A model generated the notes under the pieces. It was not told the DNA's origin, made no database searches, and saw nothing but the letters and a program-made list of their open reading frames with translations. Shown here piece by piece: positions 1 to 4,843 of a stretch of 6,095 nt of DNA (positions are counted from its first letter, which is position 1; each line of letters begins with the position of its first letter). Position numbers and translations under genes: made by a program. This DNA is from Desulfobacteraceae bacterium (GTDB lineage Bacteria > Desulfobacterota > DSM-4660 > Desulfatiglandales > HGW-15): the NCBI GenBank assembly GCA_003819975.1, contig RPPU01000298.1, forward strand, positions 1 to 6,095, in the 5' to 3' direction.

Positions 1-569
1 ATCCTGGCCAAGGGCGGATGTTCGAATGAGAAAGGTCTCTGAATTCTTTCCGCCATGATCCGTCGGCTTTGTTCCTCGCCTGCCGATTCATCAAGCAGGC
101 TCAGGTCGATCCATTCGGGGCGCAGGTCGGTTTTGCCCGAGATGACTTGGGTCGGAATCCCTTGTTTAAGAACAAATCGGGTTCGAAACGCTTCATGACG
201 ATTCCCGAGATCTATCAAGCAGTCGGAAAGAATGCTGAAATCAATCGGGCCCCGGATATCCATCAAAATCGGGAGGTTGAAAACAACGCTTTCCTGAAGG
301 GCCTGGGCCAAGAACCACAAGCGTTGTTGGGGAAAAGAGAGCGGGTAAACCCTGTCCGGCGAGTCGGGAAGCGGTGCTTCACTCTCCGTCGTTTGCAACG
401 ATTGCAAATAGACGATCATATCCCGTTTGTTTGCGGCTAATTCCGCTTTCAGTTCCTCGGAAATCGTTCCTTTGGCGGCATGCAACACCAGGCGATCATC
501 GTCGACGCTTATCGTCGCCTTGAGCGTGTTCAACGTATCGAGGATTTTTTGAATGGTCACCGTCGGCAT
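1..569 (-). CDS. NRPS, N-terminal part: TubC-type docking domain followed by the start of a condensation domain (partial, runs off left edge)
   Basis: The reading frame is open from an ATG at 569 to the window edge, giving 189 residues. Residues about 5-55 match the TubC N-terminal docking domain: a leucine-rich first helix, then DDDRLVLHAAKG, then an ELKAELAANK-like helix. In family members this fold pairs with the C-terminus of the upstream megasynthase subunit. Residues 75-87 (YPLSFPQQRLWFL) are condensation core motif C1. RHEAFRTRF (124-132) and PFSFEHPPLAR (179-189) are the next conserved blocks. The catalytic HHxxxDG would lie beyond the edge, so activity and subtype cannot be judged. 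The ATG was chosen because the docking domain begins right after it. AGGAG lies 19 nt upstream, which is too far to be ideal, and GAAAG lies closer. An in-frame GTG at 605 is a weaker alternative. The gene follows the fkbK-like gene by 83 nt on the same strand and probably belongs to the same assembly line. The docking domain implies a partner subunit encoded elsewhere. Confidence 0.9.
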   Translation of the reverse strand, partial: MPTVTIQKILDTLNTLKATISVDDDRLVLHAAKGTISEELKAELAANKRDMIVYLQSLQTTESEAPLPDSPDRVYPLSFPQQRLWFLAQALQESVVFNLPILMDIRGPIDFSILSDCLIDLGNRHEAFRTRFVLKQGIPTQVISGKTDLRPEWIDLSLLDESAGEEQSRRIMAERIQRPFSFEHPPLAR

Positions 570-581
570 CGCATCACTTTC

Positions 582-614
582 AAAAACACTCCTGGGCGGG
601 GTCACGGCCAGGAG
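582..614 (-). terminator. GC-rich hairpin with T run between the extender-unit cassette and the NRPS (terminator or attenuator candidate)
   Basis: Read on the minus strand, CTCCTGG (614-608) and CCAGGAG (595-589) form a perfect 7-bp stem around a 12-nt loop. TGTTTTTG follows at once (588-581). This is the layout of a short intrinsic terminator. It lies after the fkbK-like stop and before the NRPS ATG, so it could reduce transcription into the NRPS. The 3' arm contains AGGAG, the best Shine-Dalgarno-like sequence ahead of the NRPS, so the fold could also mask ribosome binding. The stem is short and the T run is interrupted by a G, so function is inferred only. Confidence 0.4.
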
Positions 615-652
615 ACCACTTGACTCACATATTTTTCTTCAAAAAGATCCGT

Positions 653-1504
653 TCAATAAGGATAGAAGCCTTTCCCGCTTTTGCGGCCGAGGAGGCCGGC
701 GTCCACCATTTTTTTGAGTAACGGGCAGGGCCTGAATTTATCGTCGTTAAAACTCTGATATAAGACTTCAAGAGAATACAGAATGGTATCGAGCCCGATC
801 AGGTCGGCCGTTTCCAAGGGTCCCATTTTGTGTTCAAAGCAGGATTTGAATATCTGATCGATATCATGCACGGAAGCCACATTTTCATGTACCAGGAAAA
901 CAGCTTCATTGACGGTCAGCATGAGCACTCGGTTGGAAACGAATCCGGGGGAATCGTTGACGACAATGCTTTCTTTTCCGATCTGCTTGCACAGATTCTT
1001 CGAAATTTCGATCGTTTGATCGGACGTGTGATAGCCCCGGATCATCTCCACGGATTTTTTCAGCGGTACGGGATTCATGAAGTGAATGCCGAGCACTTTG
1101 TCCGGTCTTTTGGTGAACGAACCGATTTTGGTTATGGGAATCGCCGAAGTATTGCAGGCAAAAATCACATCTCCCGGACAGATACCGTCGATTGTTCGAT
1201 AGACTTCTTTTTTGATTTCCATGTTCTCCGTGACGTTTTCGACGACATAGTGAACATCCTGCAGGTCCGAATAATGGGTCGTGAATCGGATGCGTTTAAG
1301 AACTTCTTCCGGGGAAAGGGCGCCGATGGTTTTTTTCAACATCACCTGGAAACGAAGAAAGTTGCCCATGCCGGTTCGGGCCTTTTCCAGCGCGATTTCC
1401 GAAATGTCTGTCAAGACAACCTCAAAATGTTCGGATGCGAAATTAGTCGCGATTCCGCTGCCCATAATCCCGGCGCCGATAATGCCTATTTTTTTAATTT
1501 CCAT
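653..1504 (-). CDS. fkbK: 3-hydroxyacyl-CoA dehydrogenase family protein, FkbK-like (glyceryl-ACP oxidation)
   Basis: This 283-residue protein has the usual length of single-domain 3-hydroxybutyryl-CoA dehydrogenases. The N-terminal Rossmann fold has the NAD-binding GAGIMGSG at residues 10-17 and an acidic residue (D33) after the second strand. CNTS (117-120) places the active-site serine, and HFMNPVP starts with the catalytic His141. Glu153 sits 12 residues later, the spacing of the His-Glu pair known in this family. NDSPGFVSNR (183-192) is the family signature. The C-terminal helical domain has GPLETADLIGLDT and ends in GRKSGKGFYPY. In FkbK-type pathways the enzyme oxidises the C3 hydroxyl of glyceryl-ACP with NAD(P) to the semialdehyde. 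The start is supported by AAGGAG 10 nt upstream. It lies 144 nt after fkbH and 83 nt before the NRPS. The protein alone could be an ordinary beta-oxidation enzyme. Its position beside fkbH, fkbI and an ACP is what points to extender-unit synthesis. Confidence 0.9.
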   Translation of the reverse strand: MEIKKIGIIGAGIMGSGIATNFASEHFEVVLTDISEIALEKARTGMGNFLRFQVMLKKTIGALSPEEVLKRIRFTTHYSDLQDVHYVVENVTENMEIKKEVYRTIDGICPGDVIFACNTSAIPITKIGSFTKRPDKVLGIHFMNPVPLKKSVEMIRGYHTSDQTIEISKNLCKQIGKESIVVNDSPGFVSNRVLMLTVNEAVFLVHENVASVHDIDQIFKSCFEHKMGPLETADLIGLDTILYSLEVLYQSFNDDKFRPCPLLKKMVDAGLLGRKSGKGFYPY

Positions 1505-1648
1505 CCGCGTGATGCTCCTTTTAAAACCTTGATTTTGAATTCCTGGAAAAGACCGGCCTCTCGATCGGTTACCTGAACATTCGGCCGTTGGTGTCGATCC
1601 GGTTCACCCGGGTCGGAGATATTCGTTCCCCGACTCTCAGCTCCCGGT

Positions 1649-2698
1649 TTAAAGCTCGACCCGGATATCCACGTAAGCGGGATATGCGGGGATTTGATTT
1701 AAATCGTTTTCAAACAACGTAAATGCGCCATCGGTCCGGATTTCGGAAAATCCGTTGAATTTATAGGTCATGTACATCATCCGATTGCGATCGGTTGAGA
1801 TCATCTCGGCCCGTAAAGCCGCCTTGTTTTTTTTAGCTTCGTTGCGGATATGTGCAATCAGAATATTGCCGACACCCCGCGATAGGACCCGGCAGGACAT
1901 CAAAAGCAGTTTGATCAGCCAGGCATCCGGTTTACATTCAATGAGAACCAGGCCGATTTTTCCATAGGTGCCGTATTTATCTTCCAAACCGGCTATCAAC
2001 AGGATGTGATCTTCGGATGTGCGATAATATTCGAGTTCATCATACGAATAGGTGTAGCCGGTGGTGTTTAATTGATTGGTGCGAACGGTCAGTTCTTCGG
2101 CGCGTTTCAGGTCTTCCTTGTCCGCTTTGGAAATCGTGAATTTCATTTTTAATGAAGCCAGGAAACTTTCAGCCGGGCCGTCGAAACATTCTTCCGCTTT
2201 TTTTCTCTCCATATCGTGTAAGTACATAAGACGTCTGCTTTTTGAATCCGCGGTGATAAATTCGGGATTCATTTCGGGCATATCCAAAAGACGATTTTTT
2301 TGGGAGATTGGAATAGTTAAAACCTGCGGATGCACGGATTCCACTTCATCCAATTCAAACGGCTGGTCATCGATGAAGGCCAGCGTATCCAGGCCGATGT
2401 TGATCTGTTCCGCTATTTTTTTCAGGGAGGACGATTTGGGGCCCCAATGGATTTGAGGATATAAAAAAAACGGCTCGATCCCGAATTCCTTTAATTGATG
2501 CACGGCATGGTCGAAATCGTTCTTGCTGGCTATGGAATTTAAAATTCCTCTTTGGTCCAGAATCCGGATCATATGGATCACATCCTGATTCAGGGTGACC
2601 GGACCCTCCAATAATACGCCGTTCCACAAGGTGTTGTCCAAGTCCCATACCACACATTTGGTTTTGGTCCCTTTGGCATCGCGGCAGGTCGGATTCAT
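1649..2698 (-). CDS. fkbH: FkbH-family HAD protein: glyceryl transferase/phosphatase loading glycerate onto ACP
   Basis: This 349-residue protein has the length and architecture of FkbH-like proteins. The HAD domain shows motif I DLDNTLW (Asp19, Asp21), motif II SIASKND (Ser58, 55-61), the motif III lysine in WGPKS (Lys88), and motif IV FIDDQ (Asp110, Asp111). The C-terminal half carries the FkbH hallmarks: RTNQLNTTG (206-214), DKYGTYGKIGLV (240-251), and MSCRVLSRGVGN (267-278). Cys269 lies in the last of these and is a candidate acyl-carrying residue. In characterised homologues the enzyme takes the glyceryl group from 1,3-bisphosphoglycerate, removes the phosphate, and hands D-glycerate to a dedicated ACP. 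AAGGAG stands 6 nt upstream of the ATG, an excellent ribosome binding site. The gene is 98 nt after the acyl-CoA dehydrogenase. Alone, FkbH can supply glyceryl or lactyl starter units or tetronate precursors. The two oxidising enzymes next to it favour hydroxymalonyl-ACP. Confidence 0.93.
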   Translation of the reverse strand: MNPTCRDAKGTKTKCVVWDLDNTLWNGVLLEGPVTLNQDVIHMIRILDQRGILNSIASKNDFDHAVHQLKEFGIEPFFLYPQIHWGPKSSSLKKIAEQINIGLDTLAFIDDQPFELDEVESVHPQVLTIPISQKNRLLDMPEMNPEFITADSKSRRLMYLHDMERKKAEECFDGPAESFLASLKMKFTISKADKEDLKRAEELTVRTNQLNTTGYTYSYDELEYYRTSEDHILLIAGLEDKYGTYGKIGLVLIECKPDAWLIKLLLMSCRVLSRGVGNILIAHIRNEAKKNKAALRAEMISTDRNRMMYMTYKFNGFSEIRTDGAFTLFENDLNQIPAYPAYVDIRVEL

Positions 2699-2796
2699 CG
2701 TTTTCTCCTTATTAACAAAATCCGGTAAGTTCGATTATTGATAAAAATATTGAGGGACCGTGCACTTGTCGGCATACGCCGTTTTCCGGATGAATG

Positions 2797-3930
2797 TCAG
2801 AACGATTGGGCGGCATATCTGGCAATAACGGTCTGCTGAATCTGGTTGCTGCCCTCAATAATTTCGAGGATTTTGGCGTCCCGAAAATACCGTTGAACCG
2901 GATAGTCCGAGCTGCAGCCGTTGGCGCCGTGAATTTGAACGGCATCGGCAGCGGATTTCATGGCGGTTTTGGCGGCGAAATATTTAGCCATGGATGTGGC
3001 GGCTATGAGCCGCGGGTCGCTTTTCGCTTTCAAATATGCGGCTTCATAACAGAGCAGTCGCGCGGCTTGAGTGTGGGTATGCATATCCGCCAACATTTCT
3101 TGGACCAGTTGATGATCGATCAGGGGACGACCGAATTGTTTGCGTTGAGAAACATACTCGGCGCAAGCCTGTAAACAGGCTTGAGATAATCCGACGCTTC
3201 CCCAAGCAATGCAAAATCTACCCTGATCCAGAGCTGTACCGGCTACATGGCTGAAACCGAAACCGGCTTTTCCGAGGAGGTTGCCGGCCGGAATAAGACA
3301 ATGATCAAAGTGTAATTCCGCCAACATGGCCGATTTAAATCCCAACATGCCTTTAATCGGTTCAATCCGGAATCCCGGGAGAGGTTTTTCAATCAGAAAA
3401 GTGGTCGGTTGACCGGCACATTGAGCCAAAACTAAAAAGAGACTTGCGATTTGGCCGCCGGAGACCCATTTTTTACGACCATTCAAGACATGACCGTCAT
3501 TTTGAGGTTCGGCCGCGCTGGTAATGCTTTTGGCGTCGCTGCCGATTTCCGGTTCGGACAGGGCAAAGGCGCCCAGCATTTGACCTTCGGCAAGAGGGCG
3601 CAGATATTTTTCTTTTTGAGCGTCATCGCCCCACTTCAGAATGGCCGTCGATACCATGGCCTGAACCGTGAGCAAGCTTAACACCGAGATGCTGCCCCGG
3701 CCGATTTCTTCACAGAGCAGACCATAACTCATGGGGTCCATGCCCAGACCGCCATATTTCCGAGGGATCAGGGCGCCCCAATATCCTTTTTCCGCCAGCG
3801 CATTCAGAAGCGTTTGCGAGGTGATTTCATCAACATCATTTTGATCCGCAATAGTTAAGATTTCCCTATCCGCAAATCCCTTGAAAGAAGCTTTTGCGAT
3901 TAGTTGTTCGGCGTTTAAATCAAGTTCCAT
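2797..3930 (-). CDS. fkbI: Acyl-CoA dehydrogenase family flavoprotein, FkbI-like (hydroxymalonyl-ACP formation)
   Basis: This 377-residue protein has the full acyl-CoA dehydrogenase layout: an N-terminal helical domain with PRKYGGLGMDP (57-66), a middle beta domain, and a C-terminal helical domain. The flavin-binding signature region is ALSEPEIGSD (123-132), followed by KKWVSGG (153-159). The C-terminal part holds SQRKQFGRPLIDHQ (261-274), the helix with QIHGANG (332-338), and YPVQRYFRDAKI. Glu359 in IIEGSNQIQ occupies the position of the catalytic base of medium-chain acyl-CoA dehydrogenases. FAD binding is expected. In hydroxymalonyl and methoxymalonyl pathways, FkbI homologues carry out the second oxidation of ACP-bound glycerate, aldehyde to carboxylate level. 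This differs from the usual alpha-beta desaturation. The ATG follows the ACP stop by only 13 nt, so the two are almost certainly co-transcribed. The ribosome binding site is weak (GACGGAT), which fits translational coupling to the ACP. From sequence alone an ordinary acyl-CoA dehydrogenase cannot be excluded; the assignment rests on context. Confidence 0.9.
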   Translation of the reverse strand: MELDLNAEQLIAKASFKGFADREILTIADQNDVDEITSQTLLNALAEKGYWGALIPRKYGGLGMDPMSYGLLCEEIGRGSISVLSLLTVQAMVSTAILKWGDDAQKEKYLRPLAEGQMLGAFALSEPEIGSDAKSITSAAEPQNDGHVLNGRKKWVSGGQIASLFLVLAQCAGQPTTFLIEKPLPGFRIEPIKGMLGFKSAMLAELHFDHCLIPAGNLLGKAGFGFSHVAGTALDQGRFCIAWGSVGLSQACLQACAEYVSQRKQFGRPLIDHQLVQEMLADMHTHTQAARLLCYEAAYLKAKSDPRLIAATSMAKYFAAKTAMKSAADAVQIHGANGCSSDYPVQRYFRDAKILEIIEGSNQIQQTVIARYAAQSF

Positions 3931-3943
3931 TTTTGTATCCGTC

Positions 3944-4192
3944 TCATATCGTCAGTCCCTTTTTGTTCCCCACGAAGCGCGATATGGCGTTTAGGGAATT
4001 GAAGTTTTTGATATCCAAATCCTCATTGCCAATTTTCAGGCTGAATTCTTTTTCGATAAACAAAATGAGTTGCATGGCGAAGAGTGAGTTGACCAAGCCG
4101 GAGGTAATGATTTCATCATCTGCGGCTATTTCTTTTTGAATGAATTTTTTCAAATAGGCACTGAGTGATTGTTTGATCGCATCCAATTGCAT
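3944..4192 (-). CDS. fkbJ: Discrete acyl carrier protein, FkbJ-like, dedicated to glyceryl/hydroxymalonyl units
   Basis: This is a small acidic-to-neutral carrier protein of 82 residues from the chosen start. The phosphopantetheine attachment site is SGLVNSLFAMQL (31-42) with Ser36. Asparagine replaces the usual Asp before this serine, which I recall as common in FkbJ-type ACPs. Helix 2 continues as ILFIEKEFSLKI, followed by DLDIKNFNSLNAISRFV, typical of helices III and IV. The protein should be activated by a phosphopantetheinyl transferase and carry the glyceryl unit from FkbH through both oxidations to a PKS module. The ATG at 4192 is preferred because GGAG stands 6 nt upstream. An ATG at 4207 (5 residues longer) and a TTG at 4219 (9 longer) are in frame but lack a ribosome binding site. 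It is the first gene of the apparent operon, and its stop is 13 nt before the fkbI-like start. Confidence 0.9.
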   Translation of the reverse strand: MQLDAIKQSLSAYLKKFIQKEIAADDEIITSGLVNSLFAMQLILFIEKEFSLKIGNEDLDIKNFNSLNAISRFVGNKKGLTI

Positions 4193-4253
4193 CGTCGTCT
4201 CCGCCATGAAATTTTTCAAAGGGGGTTGGCGTTAAAAGGCTACAAACGGGGGC

Positions 4254-4331
4254 TTAGGCCCACGACCGACAAAAAAGTTGCCGATAAGCAAAAAGTGAAT
4301 CATGAACCGGCTTACCGTCGTGCGGGCCTTA
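4254..4331. repeat. Imperfect inverted repeat with a 50-nt spacer in the operon leader
   Basis: TTAGGCCCACGAC (4254-4266) is matched by GTCGTGCGGGCCTTA (4317-4331) in reverse complement, apart from two extra bases in the right arm. The spacer is about 50 nt and shows no coding sense. It could be a leader-RNA stem or the ends of a small non-autonomous element. No flanking target duplication was recognised, so the assignment stays open. Confidence 0.3.
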
Positions 4332-4343
4332 TTTTATCGATCT

Positions 4344-4373
4344 TGTCCGCCTTCATTATGCTAAGGCGGGACA
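4344..4373. repeat. Short palindromic repeat (hairpin, REP-like) in the operon leader
   Basis: TGTCCGCCTT (4344-4353) and AAGGCGGGACA (4363-4373) pair as a 10-bp stem with one bulged G and a 9-nt loop. It is GC-rich inside an AT-rich region. No T run follows on the minus strand, so it is not a typical terminator. Such small palindromes are often dispersed genomic repeats. It could also be a leader-RNA structure or a regulator site for the operon. Confidence 0.45.
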
Positions 4374-4406
4374 GGCGGAATTCATGTTTTTTATTTATGC
4401 CATTCC

Positions 4407-4434
4407 ATAATAAAACCCGGATATTTTAAAACAA
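4407..4434 (-). promoter_or_regulatory. Candidate sigma-70-like promoter for the ACP-fkbI-fkbH-fkbK operon
   Basis: Read on the minus strand, TTGTTT (4434-4429) and TATTAT (4412-4407) are separated by 16 nt. The -10 box has five of six consensus bases and the -35 only three. This would give a leader of about 200 nt containing both inverted repeats. The surrounding sequence is so AT-rich that chance matches are expected; TTGATT-16-TATTCT lies further upstream. Confidence 0.2.
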
Positions 4435-4638
4435 TCAAAGCGCCCTTTGTTTAAGAGGGGATAGAATAATGAAAATTTGCAAAAAATCAATAAAAAAATT
4501 AATTAATTACTTAGGCGCATTTTAATCAGAAAATTTTATTTTTTGTATCCTATTTGTGACTTTTCAAATAAAACGCTTTTAATTGAATGCCGAAACAGTG
4601 ACCGACTTGAAAGCATTAAGCCATATAACAAACAAAAG

Positions 4639-4843
4639 CTTTTTTGTAACTTTGCCCGGTACGCAAAAGAAGTTGGTTATGAAGCCTTAAATCGTCGAAC
4701 AAACCAATTGGCGCATCATTTAAGAAAATGGGGGGGCAGATCGGAATCCCGATTGCGATTTGCATGAAAGGATCTCTGGAGATAGTGATAGGGTTATAGG
4801 AATTCTAAGAGCCGGCGGAGCGCATGTGCCGTTGGATCCGGCA
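4639..4843 (+). pseudogene. Relic of an NRPS adenylation domain (A1-A2 region), frameshifted and truncated
   Basis: The plus strand encodes the start of an amino-acid adenylation domain in three frame pieces. YEALNRRTNQLAHHLRKWG (4678-4734) is the block before A1. CAG at 4737 opens the next piece, QIGIPIAICMKGSLEIVIGL (4737-4796). ILRAGGAHVPLDPA (4802-4843) is core A2, usually LKAGGAYVPLDP. Two single-base losses explain the breaks. The G7 run at 4730-4736 fits a GGGGTG that lost its T, and TTATAGGA near 4794-4801 fits TTATTAGGA that lost a T. The weak stretch LFCNFARYAKEV before it may be the shortened start of the domain. No A3-A10, thiolation or condensation segment follows; the similarity stops at 4843 against the oxidoreductase gene. 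It once belonged to an NRPS on the opposite strand to the operon. Family identity is secure and function is lost. Confidence 0.8.

Larger units (their letters stand above)
4193..4638. other. Non-coding stretch upstream of the ACP operon, strongly AT-rich in its middle
   Basis: No convincing gene or RNA is visible here. The short open frames crossing it have no ribosome binding site or recognisable family. By my count 4431-4560 is only about 25% G+C, against roughly half in the neighbouring genes. It must hold the promoter and leader of the minus-strand ACP-fkbI-fkbH-fkbK operon. It also contains two inverted repeats (4254-4331 and 4344-4373). Toward its right end it grades into the decayed adenylation-domain relic, so part of it may be unrecognisable NRPS debris. 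Confidence 0.6.

Noticed and set aside
69..440. Plus-strand open frame of 123 codons
   Set aside because: It lies antisense to the NRPS docking/condensation coding frame, which has clear family motifs. It shows no motif of its own.
830..1576. Plus-strand open frame of 248 codons
   Set aside because: It is the antisense shadow of the 3-hydroxyacyl-CoA dehydrogenase gene, and its residues show no recognisable family.
1505..1648. 144-nt gap between fkbH and the fkbK-like gene as a possible hidden gene or missing FkbG remnant
   Set aside because: No open frame or methyltransferase motif was found; only the AAGGAG for the next gene is recognisable.
2699..2796. Small CGGC-GTAT-GCCG hairpin between fkbI and fkbH as a terminator
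   Set aside because: The stem is only 4 bp and no T run follows directly. It is too weak to call.
4208..4219. TTG start giving a longer ACP
   Set aside because: There is no ribosome binding site in front of it, and the extra residues are not part of the carrier fold. The ATG at 4192 has GGAG at good spacing.
4220..4640. CRISPR array, tRNA or riboswitch in the long non-coding stretch
   Set aside because: There are no regularly spaced direct repeats, no cloverleaf pattern, and no riboswitch consensus that I recognise.
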